Position numbers and translations under genes: made by a program. From assembly GCA_025362115.1 (NCBI GenBank), contig JANYIK010000032.1, positions 1-15,060 on the forward strand: DNA of 15,060 nt. Reading direction: 5' to 3'. The notes under the pieces were generated by a model, which was given only the letters and a program-made list of their open reading frames with translations, searched no databases and had not been told where the DNA came from. The stretch is from Methylophilaceae bacterium (GTDB lineage: Bacteria > Pseudomonadota > Gammaproteobacteria > Burkholderiales > Methylophilaceae). Shown here piece after piece: positions 1-6,009 of this stretch (position 1 is its first letter; each line of letters starts with the position of its first letter).

Positions 1-1431
1 ATAAGTGTCGCCGTAGTGAAACTCTGCATATTCAGCAAGCAATTTGTCTGTTTCGTAGCTTGACGCAACGACAACAGTCGGCGCATCTGCGACTACGTAT
101 CGAAACCCAGCATGCTGAAAGAAATGGCGGCGAAAAGCATAGCGGGCACTTTTTATAGCTTCATTGCCGCAAGAAGCCCAACTGCCGCCTTTCATCAGAT
201 TGTGGCGGCCATCAAAAGTAGGCGCGGTGAAGTCGTCATATAAGGGATGCACCTCAAACCCTTCAAATGGGCAGATGGGGGTTTCCGTCCACTGCCAGAC
301 ATTACCCACTACGTCAAAAAACTCACCGTGCTGGAATGTATTCACCGGACAAGAGGATGCCCAGTAATCGAGATGTATATTGGCACTCGCTTTTTCGCTA
401 CCAATCTCTTTAACTCCGCTCAACTCGTACAAGCGATACCACTCGTCTTCGCTAGGCAACCTAATCTGCTGCCCAGTTTGTTTTGATTTCCAATTGCAAA
501 ATGCCTTGGCTTCATGGTAATTGACCTCTACAGGCCAATCCCAAGGCATGGCAACTTCTTCAGTCATCAAGCGTAAACGCCAGCTTTCACCTTCATGACT
601 CCAAAAAATGGGATGGCGTGCATGAGAGAAATGCTTCCAATCCAAGCCTTCTTGCTCCCAGCCTTCATCGGAGAGGTATCCTCCAGCTTCTACGAAAGCC
701 AGAAACTCACCATTACTCACCAGAAATTGTGCCGCCTGAAAAGCCGGCACATCAGCAATATGGCGACCATATTCATTGTCCCAGCCGTAATAAGCATCGC
801 TCTTGTCTTTGCCCAAAGTCACCGAACCCGCGGGGATGTTGATCAATGTGTTTTGCGGTGCAGCGCCTGTTTTCTGGCAAGGCCGCCAGTCGGGATGGGA
901 TTTAAGCAGTGCGAGCGATTGCTGCCGAATCAGAACCGACGAGGTTTCCAAGTGGATGCGCTCATGCTCTATGCCCATCACAATCGGCCACCAGTCGCTG
1001 TCCCAGTCTATGGGTAGCGTTAGAGGAAGCGTATCAATAAGGTTGAGTACCGCCGCACGCACTTGGTCACGATACTCTTTGACTTCACTGGGTGACGGCC
1101 AGTCATAACTGGCATCATTGAGATCATCCCAACTCATCTCATCAACACCTACTGCAAACATTGATTCAAATTTCAGATGGATACGTTGCTTTATCAACCC
1201 GGCCAATACCAGTTTGTTAAGGAAGAAAGTCGCGGTATGCCCATAGTAAAAAATCAATGGATGGCGCAATAAGATAGACTTTTGAAGCCATGCTTCGTCT
1301 GAGACGAGTGTTTCAAAAAGATTTTCATAACGGTCGAAAGTCGCCTGAAAATACTCGCGAATCTGCACTCGCATGGCGGTTACATCTGTGCCAGCCAGAT
1401 ATAAAGTTCGGGGAAACAGCGTTGATTTCAT
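1..1431 (-). CDS. ovoA: 5-histidylcysteine sulfoxide synthase OvoA (partial, C-terminus beyond left edge)
   Basis: The frame is open from an ATG at 1431 down to base 1 (477 codons, no stop), so the gene leaves the window. OvoA is a mononuclear iron enzyme that joins histidine and cysteine to make 5-histidylcysteine sulfoxide, the first step of ovothiol biosynthesis. The N-terminal DinB-like domain carries the expected iron ligands: H65 in YGHTATFF, then H156, H160 and E162 in the HxxxHxE motif EHERIHLE. A formylglycine-generating-enzyme/SUMF1-like domain follows (about residues 185-460), with the signatures VVGNVWQWTE and GGSWAS and ending in HAGFRYV. The last visible residues (TDKLLAEYAEFHYGDTY) resemble the linker into the C-terminal methyltransferase domain of OvoA, which would lie beyond base 1. 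That linker favours OvoA over EgtB, which lacks the methyltransferase. The start is the only sensible ATG and begins MKSTLFPRTL; no strong ribosome binding site is visible. Confidence 0.9.
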   Translation of the reverse strand, partial: MKSTLFPRTLYLAGTDVTAMRVQIREYFQATFDRYENLFETLVSDEAWLQKSILLRHPLIFYYGHTATFFLNKLVLAGLIKQRIHLKFESMFAVGVDEMSWDDLNDASYDWPSPSEVKEYRDQVRAAVLNLIDTLPLTLPIDWDSDWWPIVMGIEHERIHLETSSVLIRQQSLALLKSHPDWRPCQKTGAAPQNTLINIPAGSVTLGKDKSDAYYGWDNEYGRHIADVPAFQAAQFLVSNGEFLAFVEAGGYLSDEGWEQEGLDWKHFSHARHPIFWSHEGESWRLRLMTEEVAMPWDWPVEVNYHEAKAFCNWKSKQTGQQIRLPSEDEWYRLYELSGVKEIGSEKASANIHLDYWASSCPVNTFQHGEFFDVVGNVWQWTETPICPFEGFEVHPLYDDFTAPTFDGRHNLMKGGSWASCGNEAIKSARYAFRRHFFQHAGFRYVVADAPTVVVASSYETDKLLAEYAEFHYGDTY

Positions 1432-1493
1432 ACTTATTCTGGGTCGGTCAATCACTCTCTGACGATAGGTTTGATGGCAAGTTCAACCCAGAA

Positions 1494-1510
1494 AATAGAG
1501 TTTTTCTATT
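1494..1510 (-). terminator. weak A/T-rich hairpin between tRNA-Leu and ovoA
   Basis: Read on the minus strand, AATAGA, a five-base loop and TCTATT form a 6-bp stem followed by a short run of T. It starts seven bases after the tRNA 3' end, where processing or termination would be expected. The stem has little GC, so this is only a possible weak terminator. The 85-bp gap between the tRNA and ovoA (1432-1516) must also hold any ovoA promoter; I see no convincing one. Confidence 0.25.
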
Positions 1511-1516
1511 GGAATT

Positions 1517-1605
1517 TGGTGCCCGGGACCGGAATCGAACCGGTACGCCGTTTTCACAGCGAGGGATTTTAAGTCCCTTGTGTCTACCTATTTCACCACC
1601 CGGGC
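1517..1605 (-). tRNA. tRNA-Leu (anticodon UAA)
   Basis: The reverse complement folds as a class II tRNA with an encoded CCA end (1517-1519) and discriminator A (1520). The acceptor arms GCCCGGG (5', 1599-1605) and CCCGGGC (1521-1527) pair perfectly. The anticodon stem is AGGGA/TCCCT around the loop CTTAAAA, giving anticodon TAA at 1569-1571. A long variable arm (GCTGTGAAAACGGCGT region) and the T-arm ACCGG-TTCGATT-CCGGT are present, as expected for leucine tRNA. It lies 31 bp after the thyA stop with no clear promoter between, so it may be co-transcribed with thyA or be read from a promoter inside the thyA end. Confidence 0.97.
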
Positions 1606-1636
1606 GCATATCTAAAAGGCGCGGAATTGTATCATG

Positions 1637-2431
1637 CTACACCGCCACTACGGCCTTGATTGGCGGATGCGGGTCATAATTTTCTAGCGTGAAATCTTCA
1701 AATTTGAAGGCAAAAATATCTTTGACTTCAGGGTTGATACGCATCGTAGGCAAGCTGCGAGTCGGACGCGACAACTGCTCCCGCGTCTGCTCCAGATGAT
1801 TGGAGTAGAGGTGTGCATCGCCCAGCGTGTGTACAAAATCCCCCAACTTCAGTCCGCACACCTGCGCCACCATCATAGTCAACAGCGCGTATGACGCAAT
1901 GTTGAACGGCACGCCCAAGAAAATATCCGCACTGCGCTGGTAGAGCTGGCAACTCAGCCGACCGTCGGCGACATAAAACTGAAAAAACGCATGACATGGT
2001 GGCAATTTCATTTGGTCAACATCCGCCACATTCCATGCGGAAACAATCAGCCGCCGCGAATCCGGATTATTTTTAATCATGTTCACCACTTGCGTAATCT
2101 GGTCAATATGCGTGCCGTCCGGCTTAGGCCAATTACGCCACTGGTAGCCATACACCGGGCCCAGATTACCGTTTGCGTCCGCCCACTCATCCCAAATGCT
2201 CACACCGTTGTCTTTGAGATATTTAATATTGGTGCTGCCCTGCAAGAACCACAGCAACTCGTGAATGATGGATTTAAGATGGACTTTTTTGGTGGTGAGT
2301 AGTGGAAATCCTTGCGCCAAGTCAAAGCGCATCTGGTAGCCGAAAACCGATACCGTACCAGTACCGGTACGGTCTTGTTTTTTATTGCCATGTTCAAGAA
2401 CGTGGCGCATCAGGTCAAGGTATTGCTGCAT
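1637..2431 (-). CDS. thyA: thymidylate synthase
   Basis: ThyA methylates dUMP to dTMP using 5,10-methylenetetrahydrofolate in the cytoplasm. From the ATG at 2431 the protein is 264 residues, the same as E. coli ThyA, and begins MQQYLDLMRHVLEHG. Visible motifs are DRTGTGT (about 20-26), the HELLWFLQG block, NPDSRRLIVSAWN, the catalytic cysteine C146 in LPPCHAFFQFYV, the nucleotide-binding CQLYQRSADIFLGVPFNIASYA, and the C-terminal YDPHPPIKAVVAV. An in-frame ATG three codons upstream (2440) lies inside the terminal repeat of the neighbouring GIY-YIG cassette and would add MTN. I prefer 2431 from family length, although neither start has an obvious ribosome binding site. It is the last protein gene of the minus-strand run before tRNA-Leu. 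Stop is TAG. Confidence 0.97.
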   Translation of the reverse strand: MQQYLDLMRHVLEHGNKKQDRTGTGTVSVFGYQMRFDLAQGFPLLTTKKVHLKSIIHELLWFLQGSTNIKYLKDNGVSIWDEWADANGNLGPVYGYQWRNWPKPDGTHIDQITQVVNMIKNNPDSRRLIVSAWNVADVDQMKLPPCHAFFQFYVADGRLSCQLYQRSADIFLGVPFNIASYALLTMMVAQVCGLKLGDFVHTLGDAHLYSNHLEQTREQLSRPTRSLPTMRINPEVKDIFAFKFEDFTLENYDPHPPIKAVVAV

Positions 2432-2434
2432 GTT

Positions 2435-2462
2435 CGTCATTCTGGCGTAGGCCAGAATCCAG
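2435..2462. repeat. left terminal repeat of GIY-YIG cassette 1
   Basis: This 28-bp end contains a perfect palindrome at 2439-2458: ATTCTGGC, loop GTAG, GCCAGAAT. It is flanked outside by CGTC and inside by CCAG. It is the exact reverse complement of 2759-2786. The trinucleotide at 2438-2440 supplies an in-frame ATG for thyA on the minus strand. Confidence 0.95.
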
Positions 2463-2747
2463 TCAAGTCAATTGAGAGTACAAATCTAGCCAGTCAGGAT
2501 TTATCTGTTCGATGAGGCGTATTTTCCACATTCGCTGCCAATACTTTAGTGCTTTTTCGCGAGCAATCGCAGATAACATAATTTCATGTGCTTCATACCA
2601 AACTAAGCAGTGAGCCTGATACTTCTTGGTAAATCCATCCGCAACATCATTTTTATGCTGCCATACCCGACTTAATAAATTAGAAGTAACCCCTATGTAA
2701 AGCGTACCGTTGCGTTCACTAGCTAGCATGTAAACGTAAGCGTCCAT
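2463..2747 (-). CDS. small GIY-YIG nuclease superfamily protein (intact copy)
   Basis: This 94-residue protein is the length of stand-alone GIY-YIG domain proteins of the YhbQ/COG2827 type. The core is visible: VYMLAS (5-10) and GTLYIGVT (14-21) correspond to the GIY and YIG strands. R27 in SRVWQHK is at the position of the catalytic arginine, and E64 in AIAREKA is a candidate for the metal-binding glutamate. The tail WKIRLIEQINPDWLDLY is typical of this short family. There is no extra DNA-binding domain. The gene lies inside cassette 1; its TGA stop immediately precedes the left terminal repeat, and no clear ribosome binding site precedes the ATG. Its substrate is unknown; processing of the flanking hairpins is an inference from position. 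It shares about 64% identity (60 of 94 positions, counted by eye) with the broken copy at 4252-4536. Confidence 0.85.
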   Translation of the reverse strand: MDAYVYMLASERNGTLYIGVTSNLLSRVWQHKNDVADGFTKKYQAHCLVWYEAHEIMLSAIAREKALKYWQRMWKIRLIEQINPDWLDLYSQLT

Positions 2748-2758
2748 AATTGGCTCGG

Positions 2759-2786
2759 CTGGATTCTGGCCTACGCCAGAATGACG
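2759..2786. repeat. right terminal repeat of GIY-YIG cassette 1
   Basis: This 28-bp end is the exact reverse complement of 2435-2462 and contains the same 8-bp stem, 4-base loop palindrome. Its outer edge is one base from the thrC stop codon (2788-2790). Confidence 0.95.
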
Positions 2787-2787
2787 G

Positions 2788-4209
2788 CTAAGTGTGACTC
2801 ACGATAAACTTTTTCACCGCCTCCGCATCCACGTCCATCACTTCGCACCGTTGCGGTAGTTTTTCCAAGCCTTGCAGCGATTTGGGGCGACCTGGCACTA
2901 CGTCCAGCGCTTCTTTGATGGCATCTTCAAACTTGAGCGGCAGCGCAGTTTCCAGCACTAGCATAGGTACGTTCGGATCAAGCTGCTCCAGTGCCACTTT
3001 CAGACCATCGGCGGTGTGCGGGTCTATCGCCACGCCGTATTTTTCGTAGGTATCGCGTATGGTTTTCATGCGGTCTTCATGGTTGCTGCTACCGGAAACA
3101 AAGCCATAAGCGGCTACTTTTTTCATCAATCCTTCCAAGTCAAACTCGCCGCCTATGTCCACGCTACCCCACAGTTCGCGCATTTTGGCGGCATCATGCC
3201 CGACCAAGTCAAACACAAAACGCTCAAAGTTGGAGGCTTTACTGATGTCCATCGAGGGGCTGGACGTGTGAAAAGTGTGCGCGGAATCTCTAGGCCGGTA
3301 CACGCCGGTTTTGAAGAATTCATCCAGTACGTCGTTTTCGTTGGTAGCAACCACTAGATGCCGAATCGGCAAGCCCATCATGCGCGCCACATGGCCAGCG
3401 CAGACGTTGCCAAAATTGCCCGACGGCACGGCAAAATCAACCTGTTCGCCATTGTTTTTTGTGACAGCAAAATAGCCCTTGAAGTAGTACACCACTTGCG
3501 CCGCCACGCGCGCCCAGTTGATGGAATTCACTGCGCCGATTTTGTATGCTTTCTTGAACTTGGCATCGTTGGACACCGCTTTTACAATATCCTGGCAATC
3601 ATCAAACACGCCGTTGACCGCAATGTTGAAAATGTTTTTATCTTTCAAGCTGTACATCTGCGCGGTTTGAAAGCGGCTCATTTTGCCTTTCGGCGACAAC
3701 ATGAACACGCGTATACCTTTTTTTCCGCGCATAGCATATTCGGCGGATGAGCCAGTATCACCGGAAGTCGCACCCAGGATATTCGTGGTCTCACCTCTTT
3801 TGGCGAGGACATACTCAAACAGGTTGCCGAGTAGCTGCATCGCCATGTCTTTGAATGCAAGCGTAGGGCCGTTGGAGAGCGACAGCAGATGCAGGTTTTT
3901 TTCCAGCATGAAAACAGGCGTAATGTCGTCGCTGCTTTGGCCTTCACAGGCAAAACCAAAGATTTCTGAGGTGTAAGTTTTGTCTATGATGTCGCGCAAA
4001 TCTTCGGCGGGAATATCGTCCATAAATAACGACAGCACGGCAAAAGCCAAATCTCGATAATCCATGCCGCGCATGGCTTTCAGCTCGGGGTTGCCGAGTT
4101 GCGGATAGCTTTTTGGCATGTATAAACCGCCGTCGGGGGCAAGGCCGCCCAGCAAGATGTCGCTAAAGCTCAATGCGGGCGAATTGCCGCGAGTAGAGAT
4201 ATATTTCAT
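2788..4209 (-). CDS. thrC: threonine synthase
   Basis: ThrC is the PLP enzyme that converts O-phosphohomoserine to threonine, the last step of the pathway fed by the neighbouring hom gene. From the ATG at 4209 it is 473 residues and begins MKYISTRGNSPALSF, the usual N-terminus of this family. The PLP lysine is K120 in SLSNGPTLAFKDMAMQ, and the phosphate-binding region ATSGDTGSSAEYA and the block VPSGNFGNVCAGH are present. The C-terminal ALPLKFEDAIKEAL is also typical. A second in-frame ATG six codons upstream (4227) lies inside the terminal repeat of cassette 2 and would add MTTKRP; I prefer 4209 from family alignment. The gene is bounded on both sides by GIY-YIG cassettes. Stop is TAG. Confidence 0.97.
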   Translation of the reverse strand: MKYISTRGNSPALSFSDILLGGLAPDGGLYMPKSYPQLGNPELKAMRGMDYRDLAFAVLSLFMDDIPAEDLRDIIDKTYTSEIFGFACEGQSSDDITPVFMLEKNLHLLSLSNGPTLAFKDMAMQLLGNLFEYVLAKRGETTNILGATSGDTGSSAEYAMRGKKGIRVFMLSPKGKMSRFQTAQMYSLKDKNIFNIAVNGVFDDCQDIVKAVSNDAKFKKAYKIGAVNSINWARVAAQVVYYFKGYFAVTKNNGEQVDFAVPSGNFGNVCAGHVARMMGLPIRHLVVATNENDVLDEFFKTGVYRPRDSAHTFHTSSPSMDISKASNFERFVFDLVGHDAAKMRELWGSVDIGGEFDLEGLMKKVAAYGFVSGSSNHEDRMKTIRDTYEKYGVAIDPHTADGLKVALEQLDPNVPMLVLETALPLKFEDAIKEALDVVPGRPKSLQGLEKLPQRCEVMDVDAEAVKKFIVSHT

Positions 4210-4221
4210 AGGTCTTTTCGT

Positions 4222-4249
4222 CGTCATTCCAGCGAAAGCTGGAATCCAG
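4222..4249. repeat. left terminal repeat of GIY-YIG cassette 2
   Basis: The palindrome at 4226-4245 is ATTCCAGC, loop GAAA, GCTGGAAT, flanked outside by CGTC and inside by CCAG as in cassette 1. The base trio at 4225-4227 gives an in-frame ATG for thrC on the minus strand, at the same position of the repeat as in cassette 1. Confidence 0.93.
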
Positions 4250-4251
4250 TT

Positions 4252-4536
4252 TTATATCAACTCGTTGTATAAATCCCGCCAAGCAGGATTCTCTTTTTCT
4301 ATCATCTCAATCTTCCAAGCCCGTCTCCACGCCTTGATAGCCTTTTCTCTGGCAATGGCCGATTGCATATTCTCGTGAACTTCATATCACACCAAATCAT
4401 GCACATCATACTGATTGGTAAAGCCCGCCACTACATCATTTTTGTGTTGCCAGACGCGCTGAATCAAATCTGAAGTCACGCCCACATACAAAGTACCGTG
4501 ACGCTTACTTGCCAATAAATAGACACAGGGTTGCAT
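4252..4536 (-). pseudogene. GIY-YIG nuclease-like gene with an in-frame TGA
   Basis: Translation on the minus strand from the ATG at 4536 gives a 94-codon frame colinear with the intact copy, starting MQPCVYLLASKRHGTLYVGVTSDL. It has the same GIY-YIG core, R27, and the AIAREKA block. Codon 50 (4387-4389) is TGA where the intact copy has TGG for tryptophan in LVWYE, so a single G-to-A change breaks the gene. The frame otherwise continues without error to a TAA at 4252-4254, two bases from the left terminal repeat. The rest of the frame is well conserved, which suggests either a recent loss or a sequencing error. A shortened protein from a downstream start would lack both GIY and YIG strands. 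Confidence 0.85.
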
Positions 4537-4553
4537 GGTTTCGCATCAAAAAG

Positions 4554-4581
4554 CTGGATTCCAGCGTTCGCTGGAATGACG
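4554..4581. repeat. right terminal repeat of GIY-YIG cassette 2
   Basis: Reverse complement of 4222-4249 except for one base in the hairpin loop (27 of 28). Its outer edge is three bases from the hom stop codon (4585-4587). Confidence 0.93.
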
Positions 4582-4584
4582 TGC

Positions 4585-5898
4585 CTATTTGCCTAACTCT
4601 TCCATCCGGATTCGCGTCACCTTGCCCGAAATCGCACTCAGCGCTTCGATCTGGGCTATGGCTTGATTGATGTTTTTCTCTAGCGTGATATGGCTGAGGA
4701 TGACGATGTCGGCCTCGGTCTCGTTATCGGCCGGTTCTTTCTGCATCATGGCATCAATCGAAATCTGCAAATCGCCCAAAATGCGCGTGACTCCCGCCAG
4801 CACACCAGGCTTATCCATGGCACGTAGTCGCAAATAGTAAGCACTACGTACCTCACTCATAGGCAAAATCGGCAGATCGGAAAGCTGATCAGGCTGGAAT
4901 GCGAGATGCGGCACACGTTGATGCGGATCGGCGGTAGCCATGCGCGTCACGTCCACCAAATCTGCCACCACCGAGCTGCCAGTTGGTTCGGCTCCTGCTC
5001 CCGCACCGTAATACAGTGTAGGGCCGACTGCATCACCTTTCACCAGCACAGCATTCATCGCGCCATTGACGTTGGCAATAAGCCGCTTTTCGGGAATCAA
5101 GGTCGGATGCACGCGCAGTTCGACACCAGCATCCGTGCGCTTGGTGATGCCCAGCAGCTTCACCCGGTACCCGAGTTCTTCGGCGTACTTGATGTCAGTG
5201 CTACTCAGCTTGCTAATACCCTCAATGTAAGCCTTGTCGAACTGCATGGGAATGCCGAAGCCTATCGCCGCCAGTATCATCAGTTTGTGCGCCGCGTCCA
5301 CACCCTCTACGTCAAAAGTAGGGTCGGCCTCGGCATAGCCTAAATTTTGCGCCTGCTTCAACACGTCGGCAAAAGCCAAGCCTTTATCTCGCATCTCTGA
5401 GAGGATAAAATTGGTTGTGCCATTGATGATGCCTGCGATCCATTCGATACGGTTGGCAGCCAAACCTTCGCGCACCGCCTTGATGATGGGGATGCCTCCT
5501 GCAACGGCAGCTTCAAACGCTACGATCACGCCTTGTTTCTGCGCCGCAGCAAAGATTTCATTCCCATGCAAAGCCAATAGCGCTTTATTCGCCGTCACCA
5601 CATGCTTACCGTTTTCTATGGCTTTTAGCACCAAGTCTTTCGCCAGTGTGGTGCCGCCGATAAGCTCCACCACGATGTCCACATTAGGGTCATTCACCAC
5701 GGCAAAAGCGTCGTTAGTGATTTCCACCGCGCCACCCGTAACCTGTTTGGCAAGCGCCAGATTCTTATCTGCCACCTTGACGATATTAATAGCGCGTCCT
5801 GCGCGCCGCGTGATTTCCTGCTGATTGCGCGTGAGCACCGTCCACGTACCGCCGCCGACAGTGCCGATACCTAACAGACCTACGTTGATTGGTTTCAT
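4585..5898 (-). CDS. hom: homoserine dehydrogenase
   Basis: Hom reduces aspartate semialdehyde to homoserine with NAD(P)H, feeding threonine and methionine synthesis. From the ATG at 5898 the protein has 437 residues and begins MKPINVGLLGIGTVGGGT, with the Rossmann GxGxxG at 10-15. TANKALLA includes K105. The homoserine-binding and catalytic block GYAEADPTFDVEGVDAAHK ends in K205. A C-terminal ACT domain (about 353-428, starting YYLRLRAMDKPGVLAGVTRI) suggests allosteric control by an amino acid, probably threonine. The frame stays open 29 codons further upstream, but that stretch is a hairpin repeat and not coding, so I use 5898. thrC follows 375 bp further on, after cassette 2. Confidence 0.97.
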   Translation of the reverse strand: MKPINVGLLGIGTVGGGTWTVLTRNQQEITRRAGRAINIVKVADKNLALAKQVTGGAVEITNDAFAVVNDPNVDIVVELIGGTTLAKDLVLKAIENGKHVVTANKALLALHGNEIFAAAQKQGVIVAFEAAVAGGIPIIKAVREGLAANRIEWIAGIINGTTNFILSEMRDKGLAFADVLKQAQNLGYAEADPTFDVEGVDAAHKLMILAAIGFGIPMQFDKAYIEGISKLSSTDIKYAEELGYRVKLLGITKRTDAGVELRVHPTLIPEKRLIANVNGAMNAVLVKGDAVGPTLYYGAGAGAEPTGSSVVADLVDVTRMATADPHQRVPHLAFQPDQLSDLPILPMSEVRSAYYLRLRAMDKPGVLAGVTRILGDLQISIDAMMQKEPADNETEADIVILSHITLEKNINQAIAQIEALSAISGKVTRIRMEELGK

Positions 5899-5942
5899 AT
5901 TTAAAATTCGTGAAGAGTGAAAGGAGAATGGTGAAGGGTACA

Positions 5943-5975
5943 ACCCTCCCGGCAGGGAGGGTGGCGCAGAGCGCC
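5943..5975. repeat. twin-hairpin repeat between alaA and hom
   Basis: Two palindromes lie side by side: ACCCTCCC, loop GGCA, GGGAGGGT (5943-5962), then GGCGC, AGA, GCGCC (5963-5975). GC-rich tandem hairpins of this form are common as dispersed intergenic repeats in proteobacteria; that recollection was not checked. No T-run follows on either strand, so it is not a standard terminator. It sits in the 111-bp alaA-hom gap and could affect the relative expression or stability of the two mRNA parts. Confidence 0.75.
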
Positions 5976-6009
5976 GGGTGGGCATCCCTCTTCCCCTTCC
6001 CTGTTATTG

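Larger units (their letters stand above)
2435..2786 (-). mobile_element. GIY-YIG cassette 1: hairpin-ended inverted repeats around a small nuclease gene
   Basis: The 352-bp unit has perfect 28-bp inverted ends (2435-2462 and 2759-2786) and one gene for a GIY-YIG nuclease-like protein in between. It fills the thyA-thrC junction: its right end is one base from the thrC stop codon and its left end overlaps the upstream ATG of thyA. The gene's stop codon directly abuts the left end and its start is 11 bp from the right end. No target-site duplication is visible. A second, diverged unit with the same layout lies at 4222-4581. The boundaries and repeats are seen directly; that the unit moves is inference. 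Confidence 0.7.
4222..4581 (-). mobile_element. GIY-YIG cassette 2: hairpin-ended inverted repeats around a broken nuclease gene
   Basis: This 360-bp unit has the same architecture as the one at 2435-2786. The inverted 28-bp ends (4222-4249 and 4554-4581) match at 27 of 28 positions and enclose a GIY-YIG reading frame in the same orientation as the host genes. It fills the thrC-hom junction: the right end is three bases from the hom stop codon and the left end contains an in-frame ATG for thrC. The stems differ in sequence from those of cassette 1, so this is not a recent duplicate. No target-site duplication is visible. Confidence 0.7.

Noticed and set aside
595..1017. Plus-strand open frames of 74-140 codons opposite ovoA
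   Set aside because: They overlap a strongly supported minus-strand enzyme and show no recognisable domain.
3016..3976. Plus-strand open frames opposite thrC
   Set aside because: They are shadows of thrC with no recognisable features of their own.
4387..4389. The in-frame TGA of the second GIY-YIG copy as a recoded Trp or selenocysteine codon
   Set aside because: TGA serves as the normal stop of hom-adjacent and mxa genes here (for example the intact GIY-YIG gene, mxaS and mxaK), so the code is standard. No selenocysteine element is apparent and the equivalent residue is Trp, not Cys.
2463..4536. GIY-YIG genes as homing endonucleases of introns or inteins
   Set aside because: Both lie between intact genes, not inside one; thyA, thrC and hom are full length and uninterrupted, and no intron fold is seen.
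2435..4581. The four hairpin repeats as a CRISPR array
   Set aside because: They come as two inverted pairs about 300 bp apart around genes, with no direct repeats or regular spacers.
5899..5985. N-terminal extension of hom to an ATG at 5985
   Set aside because: The extra 29 codons are translated from a GC hairpin repeat, and the family N-terminus starts exactly at 5898.
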